Below, piece after piece: positions 37,155-49,278 of a DNA stretch of 64,000 bases (position 1 is its first letter; every line of letters starts with the position of its first letter). The stretch covers positions 2,790,001 through 2,854,000 of the forward strand of contig NC_089435.1 in NCBI RefSeq assembly GCF_026210795.1. The letters are read 5' to 3'. The position numbers and the translations under genes are program-made. This stretch comes from Rhizophagus irregularis. Its lineage: Eukaryota; Glomeromycota; Glomeromycetes; Glomerales; Glomeraceae. The notes under the pieces are model-generated. The model was not told where the DNA came from. It saw only the letters and a program-made list of their open reading frames with translations, and did not search any database.

Positions 37155-39160
37155 ATGTCAAAAGAAACGAAAGAAACCGACCCTAAAGAATCAAATTATT
37201 ATATCGATTGGTTAGAAAAATCGATTGCAAATGAATATCTCAATTATTTCGAATATTCTGAATTTAAAAATTCAGAACTTATAGGAAGTGGTTCACATGG
37301 AAGTGTCTTTCGTGCTAATCGAAAAAATGCCGGAAATTTTTTCGCTTTAAAAACTTTTAAAAATTATGACAATACAATGTTAAAAGAACTTGTTAATGAG
37401 GTAATTAATCTATCAGTTATATTATTTTCATAAAATTTCACATGTAATTAAAATATGGTTTCTTTTTCCAGATAAAATTACAAAAAAGAGTTGACTTTCA
37501 TGAAAATATTATACGATTCTACGGCATCACGAAAGTGGAAACTGGTAAGTTTCAAGTTTAAGCATGCGTCACATTAATAATCTGGTTTAACACGCTTTCT
37601 TTTTTATCCAGATAAATATTCGTTAGTCTTAGAATATGCCGAAAATGGTACACTAAAAACTTATTTAAGTAACCATTTTAACGAACTTAATTGGGTTGAT
37701 AAATATCAGTTGGCATTTCAACTAGCCAATGCAGTAGAATGCTTACATGATTGTAACATTATTCATCGTGATCTGGTAATAATGAATTAATTTTCTAATT
37801 TAATAATCGATTATTTTATTATATTCGTTCTAAATAAAGTTCTCTTTATAATTAAGCATGGAGATAATATACTAATACATCAAAAAATGATAAAGCTAAC
37901 AGACTTTGGTTTATCAAAAAAAATTTCTGAAGCATCAAGTAATACATCAAAAATACTTGGTGTAATACCTTTTATTGATCCAAAAAAGTTATATGAACAA
38001 GGTTACAAATTAAACAAGAAATCTGATGTATACAGTATTGGAGTTTTGATGTGGCAAATTTCAAGTGGCCATCAACCATTTTCTGATTATGATTATGACG
38101 TAAGTTTGTCCTTGTCCATAGTAAATGGAAAACGAGAAAAAATTATTGATAATACTCCTATAGAATATAGTAATTTATATACAGGTAATAAATATTCATA
38201 ATATTTTAAATTTATTGATTCATTGATTGAAAGTTTAATATGTAATTTATTTAACCAGAATGTTGGAATAATGATCCAGATGAACGTCCAAATATACAAA
38301 ATGTTGTTTCTATCCTTTACGAAATAATATTTCTCAAACAAGAAGATATAACTAATACTGTTAATGTTAATAACGAAAAAGAAAATAACCAACTGGAAAA
38401 ATGTGAAACAACTTCTAAATCAATTGAAACTATGGATTTAAATAATGAATTGATATCATATACCGGATTAAATATAAGTTGTGAAAATAATTTATCAAGT
38501 ACATCAATTCAAACAGACATTTCAAAGATTTCATATGGGTCAACATTTGATAAGACTAACAATATAATAGTTCAAAAGTTAATTAAGGTTATAAATAGAA
38601 AGCATGACAAAGAAAGTATTAATTTTCAAGATTTTCAACAATTTATAAATCAACAAATATTAGAATTAAATCAAAGTTCAGATAATCTTGTTAGGTGGCT
38701 AACTAATCAAGTTAATCCACAATATATTTATTTACTTGGATTACTTTATTATTATAATATTGGTACTGAAGAAAATAGTACAAAAGCATTCAAATTATTC
38801 TTAAAAGCATCTGAAGACAATTATTTGACTGCACAAGTTTATCTTGGAAAATGTTATTATGATGGATTTGGAATTGAAAATAGTGAAAACTTGGCATTTG
38901 ATTGGTATCGAAAATCTGCAGAGAATGACAGTATTATTGGACAATTCTACTTAGGAAAATGTTATGAACATGGCATTGGAACTGCAAAAGATATTATAAA
39001 ATCAGTACATTGGTATAAAAAAGCAGCTAAAAGTGGAAATACGAGTGCAAAGCTTTGTCTTGCAGATTGTTATAGATTCGGAAAAGGAGTCGAAAAAAAT
39101 GAAATTAAAGCATTTAAGTATTATGAAATCTTGGCTAAACAAGAAATTTCAGATGCTTAA
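37155..39160 (+). CDS. TKL-like kinase with truncated Sel1 tail (5' part of a disrupted gene)
   Basis: Close paralogue of the gene at 16448. Exons 37155-37400, 37472-37544, 37612-37775, 37857-38184 and 38259-39160 are joined by GT-AG introns and encode about 570 residues up to a TAA at 39158-39160. The kinase features are intact: [10 protein letters not shown] (Phe of the glycine loop is His), FALKTF, HRDL at 158-161 followed by [39 protein letters not shown] and [10 protein letters not shown]. About four Sel1 repeats precede the stop. In the frame beyond the stop, Sel1 coding continues at once (CQLGNCHYNGIGT), and the place of the stop is normally Gln, so a CAA-to-TAA change is the simplest cause. 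Produced as is, it would be a kinase with a short scaffold tail. Confidence 0.75.
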
Positions 39161-42100
39161 TGTCAACTTGGAAATTGTCATTATAATGGAATTGGAACAA
39201 AAGCAGATGAAATACAAGCTAAATGTTGGTATGAAAAAGCAACAAAAAATGGAAATATTATTGCAAAAGATAATCTTAAGAAATACTATAATAATAAAAC
39301 TATGATTAAAATAAGTAATATCAAAGAAATTAAATTTCAAAAAACAAAAATTAATATAAATATCATTAAAGAAATTAAATTTCAAAAAAGAACAAGTTTT
39401 AAAGGTTTCAAATACTTCATGACTAAATTTACAAAAATTAATCAAGAAAATATACTTAGCAAAGTTCGGATAGTGGCAGAAAATAAAAATAAAGTTTTGT
39501 CATTTGATTTAATTAATTATAAAAAAGATAAAGGTGTAAGAAAAGATGGAAGAAAAGCTTTTGAATTCCATAAGTTTTTAGCTGAACAAGGGAATGTAAA
39601 TGGAAAATTTCAACTTGGCTATTGTTATGATGAAGGAATTGGAATTGATATTAATAAATTAAAAGCATTTGAATTATATAAAGTAGCAGCAGAAAAAGGA
39701 AATAATGAAGCACAATACAATTTAAGTCTTTTGTACGAATTAGGAGAAGGAGTTGATAAAAATGAAGAAAAAGCATTTGAAATAATCAAAAAATTAGCAG
39801 AAAAAGGAGATCCAGATGCAAATTATAAACTTGCTTACTATTATATTAAAGGAATCGGAACTGAAATTAATAAACCAAAAGCATTTGAATTATGCAAAAA
39901 GGTGGCTGAAAAAGGAAGCAATGAAGCACGATTTAATTTAGCTATATTATATCAATTTGGTGAAGGAGTTGATAAAGATGAGAAGAAAGCATTTGAATTA
40001 ATGAAAGATTTAGCAGAAAAAGATGATATAAATGCGCAATTCAAACTTGGACATTATTATGATAAAGGAATTGGAACTGAACTTAATAAATCAAAAGCAT
40101 TTGAATTATATAAAGCAGCTGCTGAAAAAGGGTTAATGCACAATTTGATTTAGCTATATTATATCAATTAGGAGAAGGAGTTGATAAAGATGAGGAAAAA
40201 GCATTTGAATTTATAAAGGATTTGGCTGAAAAAGATGATATAAATTCTCAATTTCAGCTTGGATATTATTATGATAAAGGAATTGGAATTGAAGTTAATA
40301 AATCAAAAGCATTTGAATTATATGAAGTGGCAGCAGAAAAGGGGGATGCTTATTCACAATTTAATTTAGCTATATTATATCAATTTGGAGAAGGAGTTGA
40401 TAAGGATGAGAAAAAAGCATTTGAATTAATAGAAAAATTATCTGGAAAAGATAATATTGATGCTCAATTACAGTTTGGATATTATTATTATGAAGGAATT
40501 GGAACTGAAATTAATAAACCAAAAGCATTTGAATTATATAATATAGCAGTTGAAAAAGGAAATAATGAAGCACGATTTAATTTAGCCATATTATATCAAT
40601 TTGGAGAAGGAGTTGATAAAGATGAGAAGAAAGCATTTGAATTAATGAAAGATTTAGCAGAAAAAGATGATATAAATGCGCAATTCAAACTTGGACATTA
40701 TTATGATGAAGGAATTGGAACTGAACTTAATAAATCAAAAGCATTTGAATTATATAAAGCAGCTGCTGAAAAAGGAGATATTAATGCACAATTTAATTTA
40801 GCTATATTATATCAATTAGGAGAAGGAGTTGATAAAGATGAGGAAAAAGCATTTGAATTTATAAAGGATTTGGCTGAAAAAGATGATATAAATTCTCAAT
40901 TTCAGCTTGGATATTATTATGATAAAGGAATTGGAATTGAAGTTAATAAATCAAAAGCATTTGAATTATATGAAGTGGCAGCAGAAAAGGGGGATGCTTA
41001 TTCACGATTTAATTTAGCTATATTATATCAATTAGGAGAAGGAGTTGATAAGGATGAGAAAAAAGCATTTGAATTAATTGAAAACCTATCTGGAAAAGAT
41101 AATATTGATGCTCAATTACAGCTTGGATATTATTATTATGAAGGAATTGGAACTGAAATTAATAAACCAAAAGCATTTGAATTATATAATATAGCAGTTG
41201 AAAAAGGAAATAATGAAGCACAATATAATTTAGCTATATTATATCAATTTGGAGAAGGCATTGATAAAAATGAGGGAAAAGCATTTGAATTAATGAAAGA
41301 TTTAGCTGAAAAAGATGATTTAGATGCTCAATTCAAACTTGGATATTATTATGATAAAGGAATTGGAACTGAAATTAATAAACCAAAAGCATTTGAATTA
41401 TATAATATAGCAGTTGAAAAAGGAAATAATGAAGCACGATTTAATTTAGCCATATTATATCAATTTGGAGAAGGAGTTGATAAAGATGAGAAGAAAGCAT
41501 TTGAATTAATGAAAGATTTAGCAGAAAAAGATGATATAAATGCGCAATTCAAACTTGGACATTATTATGATGAAGGAATTGGAACTGAACTTAATAAATC
41601 AAAAGCATTTGAATTATATAAAGCAGCTGCTGAAAAAGGGAATATTAATTCACAATTTAATTTAGCTATATTATATCAATTAGGAGAAGGAGTTGATAAA
41701 GATGAGGGAAAAGCATTTGAATTAATAAAAGATTTAGCTGAAAAGGATGATTTAGATGCTCAATTCGAACTTGGATATTATTATGATAAAGGAATTGGAA
41801 CTGAAGTTAATAAATCAAAAGCGTTTGAATTATATAATATAGTAGTTGAAAAAGGAAATAATGAAGCACAATATAATTTAGCCATGTTATATAGACTTGG
41901 AGAAGGCATTGATAAAAATAAGGAAAAAGCATTTGAATTAATAAAAGATTTAGCTGAAAAAGATGATTTAGATGCTCAATTCAAACTTGGATATTATTAT
42001 GATAAAGGAATTGGAACTGAAATTAATAAATCAAAAGCATTTGAATTATATAATATAGTAGTTGAAAAAGGGAATAATGAAGCACAATATAATTTAGCCA

Positions 42101-44037
42101 TGTTATATCAATTTGGAGAAGGCATTGATAAAAATGAGGAAAAAGCATTTGAATTAATAAAAGATTTAGCTGAAAAAGATGATTTAGATGCTCAATTCAA
42201 ACTTGGATATTATTATGATGAAGGAATTGGAACTGAAATTAATAAATCAAAAGCATTTGAAATATATAAAGCAGCAGCTGAAAAAGGAGATATTAATTCA
42301 CAATTTAATTTAGCTATATTATATCAATTAGGAGAAGGGGTTGATAAGGATGTAAAAAAAGCATTTAAATTAATAGAAAACCTAGTCGAAAAGGATAATA
42401 TGGATGCTCAATTTCAGCTGGGATACTATTATGATAAAGGAATTGGAACTGAAATTAATAAACCAAAAGCATTTAAATTATACAATATAGCAGCTAAAAA
42501 AGGAGTTATTGATTCACAATATAAATTAGCCATGTTATATCAATTTGGAGAAGGCATTGATAAAAATAAGGAAAAAGCATTTGAATTAATTAAAGATCTA
42601 GCTGAAAAAGATGATACAGGTTCTCAATTTCAGCTTGGATATTATTATGATAAAGGAATTGGAACTGAAATTAATAAATCAAAAGCATTTGAATTATATG
42701 AATTGGCAGTTGAAAAAGGAAATAATGAAGCACAATATAAATTAGCCATGTTATATCAATTTGGAGAAGGCATTGATAAAAATGAGGAAAAAGCATTTGA
42801 ATTAATAAAAGATTTAGCTGAAAAAGATGATTTAGATTCTCAATTCAAACTTGGATATTATTATGATAAAGGAATTGGAACTGAAATTAATAAATCAAAA
42901 GCATTTGAATTATATAAAGCAGCAGCTGAAAAAGGAGATATTGATTCACAATTTAATTTAGCTATATTATATAAATTAGGAGAAGGAATTGATAAAGATG
43001 AAAAAAAAGCATTTGAATTAATGGAAATCCTAGCTGAAAAGGATAATATAGATGCTCAATTTATGCTTGGATATTATTATGAAAGAGGGATTGGAACTGA
43101 AATTAATAAATCAAAAGCATTTGAATTATATAATATAACAGCTGAAAAAGGAGATATTGATTCACAATTTAATTTAGCACTTTTATATCAATTAGGAGGA
43201 GTTGATAAAAATGAGGAAAAAGCATTTGAATTAATAAAGGATTTGGCTGAAAAAGATCATATGGATTCTCAAATTCAGCTTGGATATTATTATTCAAATG
43301 GAATTGGAACTGAAATTAATAAATCAAAAGCATTTGAATTATATAATATAACAGCAAAAAAAGGTAATAAAGTTGCACAATACAATTTAGGTGAATGTTA
43401 CGAATTAGGGAATGGTATAAATATAGATGAAATTAAAGCATTTGAATTTTATAAGAAATCGGCTGAAAATGGATATGGAGGTGCAAAATTTATACTTGGA
43501 TATTACTACGTAAATGGAATCGGAACTGAAATTAATAAAGAAAAGGGGTTTGAATTATATAATGAGGCAGCGGGCAGCAATATCCAAGTTAATCTTATTG
43601 AAAATGACGAAGAAATAGTAAATAATTTGGACAAAGTTAATTATTGGTATCATAAAGCTGCAGAAAATGAAAATAAAATTGCATTGTATAAATTAGGTGA
43701 ATTTTATGAATTGGGTAAAGGTGTTTGTCAAAATGAAACACGAGCATTTGAATTCTATAAGAAATCAGCTGATCAAGGGTATATAGATGCTCAATACAAA
43801 GTTGGGTATATTTATAATTATGGAACTCAGATTATTATTGATAAAGAAAAAGCATTTAATTATTTTACAATGGCTGCAAAAGGAGGAAATGTTGATGCAC
43901 AATACAGCCTTGCATCTTTATATGAACGAGGAGAAGGAACTGAAAAAAATACTGAGAATACCATTTATTGGTATAAGAAAGCTACAGAAAATAGATGCCA
44001 AGAAGCTGAAAAAGGTTTAAACTTTTTATTAAAATAG
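39161..44037 (+). pseudogene. Sel1 array of the disrupted kinase-Sel1 gene
   Basis: Continuation of the gene above. Coding resumes in the same frame after the stop, through an atypical Lys-rich insert (about 39290-39480, where KEIKFQK occurs twice), to about 40131. There a 4-nt deletion (AAAGGGTTAATG against AAAGGAGATATTAATG in sister repeats) shifts the frame. From there the other frame runs open to TAG at 44037 with more than 30 Sel1 repeats in pairs of 72 residues, and it ends with the C-terminal module ([36 protein letters not shown]) and EKGLNFLLK. Sister repeats are nearly identical. With only two lesions in more than 4.8 kb, decay is recent, or the lesions are assembly errors in a repetitive region. 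The open frame from 40222 has an internal ATG, but initiation there is unlikely. Confidence 0.75.
40201..43200 (+). repeat. 216-bp tandem repeat array (paired Sel1 units)
   Basis: At DNA level the array repeats every 216 bp (two Sel1 motifs). Some segments are near-identical over hundreds of bases at multiples of this period: the block from 40501 recurs from 41365 (offset 864 = 4 x 216) and the block from 40201 recurs from 40849 (offset 648 = 3 x 216). The block at 39923 recurs at 40567 with offset 644, which is 648 minus the 4-nt deletion. Confidence 0.85.
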
Positions 44038-45192
44038 ATAAATAAACAAAAGTTCTAAAAAATTTTATTTATCTGGAATCTTGATTAGACTAGTTGCCTA
44101 ATTATTATTACAGAAAATGCAACAAAAAAAGTTTTCATTAAATTATTAATAGTAATTAGTACAATATGTCATATTTAAATTATTGCTACTGTATCATTTT
44201 TACTATATCTAATATATTAATATACGCCATTTTCAAAAAAAAAGAAAATTTTGTAAATGGCTCTCATAATGTGACTATACTAGCATTAATTGTTACAATA
44301 TGAAGCACGTAATTAAATAATCTAGTAATTGTTGAAACCTTTTGCAGCAAGTGTGTGGGCTAAATCGCTTATACTCATATCGATAAAGAATTATTAGTTA
44401 ATTAGAATCTTCTCTCCTGGTCATATTTAGAAATTGATGTTATATTATGCCCAGATAAGGATTATATTTATTTCTTTAAACGTCTAAAAAACTTTCTTCT
44501 ATTATTATAATTTGTATTCACCTAAATTTTTTTAGTATTAAAAATAAAAGAAATACATTTAAGCCATATTTGGCTTATCTGTATTAATTTTTTAACTGAT
44601 GCAGTATTTGCAATTTAGAAGCGAATTTGTATTCTTAATTGTTCTTATGTTTTGATCTTTAAGCGACATACACGTGTAACTATTGGCAATTATTTATAAA
44701 TTCCAATTATTTAGCTATTTTATTTAAGGATATAACGTTTATCTGAACCTCGACTCGTTAAAATCTATATAGGCCCATTTTTAAATTAATATATAATGAT
44801 AGAATTTAAGAAATTCGTAAAAAATATAAATCTTACCTTTCTTCCTTCCTTCCTTACTTTCATTTTAAATAAAGTAAAAATATTATGTGTAATAAATAAA
44901 AAAGAATAAAAGAATAAACCATTATAAATATAACAAAATGAATTATATTAAAACTATCATATTCGCTTCACCTGTTAAAATATCCCACCCCATTAATTAT
45001 TTATAACCAGAATATTATAAAACTTGAAATATTGGCGTTGAGGATTTCGTCTTATTCCTACCGTGATATATAAGCATGCGATTTGTAATGTGACAATGTG
45101 CTTAAATTGCAAATTTATTATATATAAATCTTTTTTTCTAGTTAATTAAATATTAAAATTTTCTTACCTTCATTAATCGTTCGTTATATTAT
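44038..45192. other. A+T-rich spacer
   Basis: No gene recognised between the Sel1 array and a MITE at 45193. Confidence 0.45.
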
Positions 45193-45320
45193 CCCTATAA
45201 AAAAATTTTATCCGTTATTTCTGTAAAAATGAGCCTTTCACGGAACCATTCGCGGAATATGTAAATAATTCGATAAATTCCGATGACGGAATATAAAAAC
45301 GGATCGACTTTTTTACAGGG
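45193..45320. mobile_element. MITE with CCCTRTAAAAAA ends
   Basis: The left end CCCTATAAAAAAATTTTATC and the right end, reverse-complemented CCCTGTAAAAAAGTCGATCC, are inverted copies 128 bp apart, flanked by TAT on both sides (45190-45192 and 45321-45323) as a possible 3-bp target duplication. The left 36 bp recur at 2991-3025. No coding capacity. Confidence 0.65.
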
Positions 45321-45832
45321 TATATATTCCAAGAATCAAAAAATAGAGCTCATTTTTTTAAAATCGAAGTTTTTAAGTACACCTACACCATTTAAATCAG
45401 AAAAACAAGCCAGAAAACCCTAAATTTTCCATGTATACACTATAATAGAATTCACGTCAAATGGCGTCACAATGAAAATAAATTATCTATTATAAATGAA
45501 AAAAAAAAGAAATACTAACTGCGATACGAGTTAAAGCAGATTTAAATTTTCTGTATACTTGATATTTATTTTTATTACCGGTAAATGTATTTCTGTTCAT
45601 TTTTATAAGTTTCAGAATTATCAAAAATATCAAAATTAAAATCATATCGTAGAGGATAAATAATCCTCACCAATCACATCAGATCAGAGATATGTGATAT
45701 CATTTTATGTATTGCTGTGTCAACATGAGGTCATACAAAAAAAGGCGTTAAAAAGCATCAATTTTGACGATCCTCTCATTTTCCAAAAAAAAATTTTTTT
45801 TTCCAGCATTTTCTTACTCTTTCGTACAAAAA

Positions 45833-46883
45833 ATGGATATATCAAAACAAATAAGAGAAGGTAATAAAGATATGAACGAAAAGGAAGTCACCCGTCGTAA
45901 ATTTAAGGTATATTTATAATACTTTGTTAATTTTTAAGTCCTTAATGAGTTTCAATAACCGCAATAATCATTTAAAAAAACCATAATTTCATTACTAGAT
46001 GATACATTCTAACTTCGAAATTTTAAACAAACCTTGGTGGAAGAGTTCCTATGATGAACGAAATGTTGAATATTTTATCTCCTCAATCAAACATTTACAA
46101 CACGTCATATTATTATCACTTTCTGATCATGAAAATAATGAATTATTTTGGAAGGGATACCTCGATCTTAATCATGAACGTTATCTTTTAGAATGTATTT
46201 CTTCTGAATGTGACGTTGATCTCACAATTGAATTTGTACAACAGCAGTTAAAGAAACCTGATAGATCTTTACGTTTGGTTAAAAAAATCCAAAATCTTAA
46301 TGATGCTATTACTAGTATTTTCCCATCCAAGTTCTTTCCCAAACTTTCAATTGATAATTTTACACCCTTGCTTGCAAAACAGTTAAATCAACATATATGC
46401 AATGGATTGATCGATAATGCAGGCCAGTATAGAATAAAATACGTTATGCCAGCACAAGAAAACTTTGTTTATATGTCTCCATATTTGATAGAAGACCGTA
46501 TGAATGAACTATTCCGTCAATGTCGAGAAAAATTTAAGAAAGAAGATTTACAGCTGGAGGAAGCTGTCAAATTTGGAGCGTGCTTTTATTCTCATTTCTT
46601 AAGTATCCACCCTTTTATGAATGGAAATGGAAGAGTAGCGAGGTTACTTTTGAGTTATCTCTTATCAAGATTCACTGCGGTACCATTCTCTTTATATATA
46701 GGAACGAAAACACGAGATGTGTATTTACAATGTTTGCGTGAATCAAGATCATTCACACCTAACGCACTTGCAGCTCTTATACTTGAGAGTATACACTTAT
46801 CCTTCTATAACATATGTTCAGTTATGGATTTAGAATTAACGTTAGAGCCAAAACAATCATGTTGTAAAGAAATATGGAGATAA
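45833..46883 (+). CDS. Fic domain protein
   Basis: Two exons, 45833-45907 and 45999-46883, with a 91-nt GT-AG intron in phase 0, encode about 319 residues. The Fic motif HPFMNGNGRVAR begins at about H229 and has all core residues: the catalytic His, the anion-binding GNGR and the second Arg. Fic enzymes transfer AMP or another nucleotide part to hydroxyl side chains of target proteins. The region before the motif (ITSIFPSKFFPKLSIDNFTP; YVMPAQENFVYMSP) fits the Fic fold with its beta-hairpin flap. There are no TPR repeats, signal peptide or transmembrane helix as in metazoan FICD. An inhibitory helix motif (S/TxxxE(G/N)) is not clearly present. If the first exon is not used, translation could start at the ATG at 45999. 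Target protein unknown. Confidence 0.87.
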
Positions 46884-48543
46884 ATAACTTTTAGAGCAAA
46901 TTAAGAATCTGTCGTGATTTAAAAAATTATTGTAATTTTATTTACGTTATTTTTTTAAGAAAAAAAATTTCTTTATACACGCTTCTTACGTCATAAAAAT
47001 TAGTCTCTGTGTGTATCATGCTCGTATTTACGTTTATTTTGTAACAATTGAACAAATTGGAAAAACCGGGTAATCTTATTGCAGGATCATGTGATTAAAA
47101 TCTCGCTAACGCCGCTGTTAGGAAAAAAAGCAATGTGATCATTGAATTTTAAGATTTACTCATGTCAAGAAAAATTCAATTAATTCAATATAAACGAGAG
47201 AAAAATAGTTCAGAATTTTATTATTTTAAAATTTTGGTAAAATTTGAACAGATAGATGATACCGGCAAAAATAATCATCATATTAAACAATTTACGGAAA
47301 TCAGATAGTTTTTTTACGAATTTATCATCATTACTGTATCTCAAGTCCCAATAAACAATTTTTTAAGAACAAGAATATGAAAATAAAGTTTGTTGAAGAA
47401 TATTAGTTGAAAAATTAAATTAAAAAAATACCTAAAAAAGTTTATTTTTTATATTTATCATTATTAAACAAGAAAAAAAACTTCGATAACAACATAATTT
47501 CGTTAATAACCTTCAAAATGGGAGAAATAAATTAAAAATGTGGATTGTTGATGTATTAAATATTACAATTCTTTAGGATTATATCAAATACTTTCATTTT
47601 AAAATTTTTTTATTAAAAAAAAAATTCTAAGATTGTGTGATGACTCGGATCAATTAACACATGACGTCATGACGTTGTGCTTTTTATCCGCTTTTTTATT
47701 ACATTAACGGGATTCCTGAAAAAATAAGGTGAATAAGATAAGAACTTTCTAAGTAGCGTAAAATAGATTTTATTTGAAACTCAATCGGTATAGTCACGTG
47801 ATTACATCTTTTTTTCCTTTACAACCTTAAAAATTTAAATTAATATCTAATTTATATTCCTAATAATAATTTAATTTTATTGTTAGGTTAAATTTGAAAT
47901 TAATCAATTGTATAAAAATGGTATAAATCACTATACATAAAAGGGTAATAATTATGATAATCCGGGTGAACATACAACTTTGTAACTCTTTTTGATGATT
48001 ACAATTACTAAAAAAAATTTATTAATGAATTTAACGTAAAAGTATAATTGATGAAGGAATAAATTTGTTTATTATCACAAAATTTGGGTAAAAAAATTTT
48101 TTTTTAATGTAAATCCTTCCTTTAATTATTTATAATGAGGAGGTTATATCCGAATCAATTTGACTAAAATTGGTAATAAATAATAAGATATGAAATCCCT
48201 TCAAAATATCATGCCACATTTTTTTTTTTGTCAACATAAAGTCAAAATATGTAAAAAGGAATAAACCGATGTAAATCCAGAAAAATCTTTTATCTATAGT
48301 GGCAATAGATCCGAATAACTTCTTAATTACTTTAATTAAAACAGTAATATATAATAACGACGTTATCAAGATTTAAAGTCTGGGCTATGATGCAAATTTT
48401 TCTTCATGATTATAATTACTAAAATTGGCTATAGATTACATATTAATATATAATTACTAGGAATGTTTAGAAGATTGCTGATAGAAGAAGATCGAAGTTT
48501 TTGGAACATCTTGTTTGCGTATTGCGAAAGAAAGAAAAAAACA
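46884..48543. other. A+T-rich spacer
   Basis: Long A/T tracts and short chance frames on the minus strand (48130-48369 and 48429-48632). No supported gene. Confidence 0.45.
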
Positions 48544-48551
48544 TATAAATA
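48544..48551 (+). promoter_or_regulatory. Possible TATA box
   Basis: TATAAATA about 41 bp before the ATG at 48592. The ATG context AATCAAAATGG is A-rich before the start, as in well-expressed fungal genes. The short leader this implies has not been tested. Confidence 0.35.
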
Positions 48552-48591
48552 AGCACTAATTTCGCTCGATACTTCAACCAAGTTAATCAAA

Positions 48592-49278
48592 ATGGCTACT
48601 AAATACTTTGTTACATTTAAAAATGAAAGCACCCAACCTTCTGTTGTTCAATTCTGTGTTTATCAACAGTATCCCGACCTTCCTGGCTTAAAATCAGTTG
48701 CATGGAAAAAAGCCGGTGCATATATGGGCGGACAAGCAACTGTTGAGTGGGTTATTACCTATTCAGCTGTTCTTAGTAATTATAATGATGAAGGAGGTAT
48801 TGGTATATATGCTAGCAGTCAATCAATTGGAGCGGATTTTAAAGACCAATTTGATATCACCGATGAAAGTGTAAGAAATCAAAGTTTTCGAATATTTCTT
48901 AACGCGATAAATTTTCTTTAATAACTTGAAATTTTGAACATTTAGGGCATTCAAGTTGTCAAGAAATCAGGTACCTCAGGGCAAGATGGTACCATCACAA
49001 TTACCAACAAATCTAATGAAATGGCTAACGTCGGTATCGGAATGGATGATTCATTGTCTTCGGTCATTCCTAATGTTTATGGAGGAGTTGAGGAGGTTTT
49101 CCAAATCACTCCAACCTATTTTGTTGCAGCATATGAGAATTTGGAAATAGGACAACTTATTTCCGATGTCGGAATAATTGGAAAGCCTCTAACATTGCAA
49201 TTTCCAAGTGGAGTCACAAAAGCTACTGTAAGATTGATTCAAGATGGCCAGAAATTAAATCTCAAGATTGAGTATTAA
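48592..49278 (+). CDS. Small two-exon protein, perhaps RhiA-like
   Basis: Exons 48592-48870 and 48946-49278 with a 75-nt GT-AG phase-0 intron give about 203 residues. The N-terminus MATKYFVTFKNESTQPSVVQ, CVYQQYPDLPGLKSVAWKK and VEWVITYSAVLS recall a small soluble beta-sheet family found in bacteria and fungi that includes Rhizobium RhiA, a rhizosphere-expressed protein of unknown activity. That resemblance is from memory of the family pattern and is unverified. The C-terminal half (TITITNKSNEMANVGIGMDD; GKPLTLQFPSG) is beta-rich. There is no signal peptide or membrane segment. Base composition is richer in G+C than the surroundings, as for a conserved or highly expressed gene. Confidence 0.75.

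Noticed and set aside
40222..44037. Independent Sel1 gene starting at the ATG at 40222
   Set aside because: The ATG lies inside a Sel1 repeat, and the open frame extends upstream of it to a 4-nt deletion.
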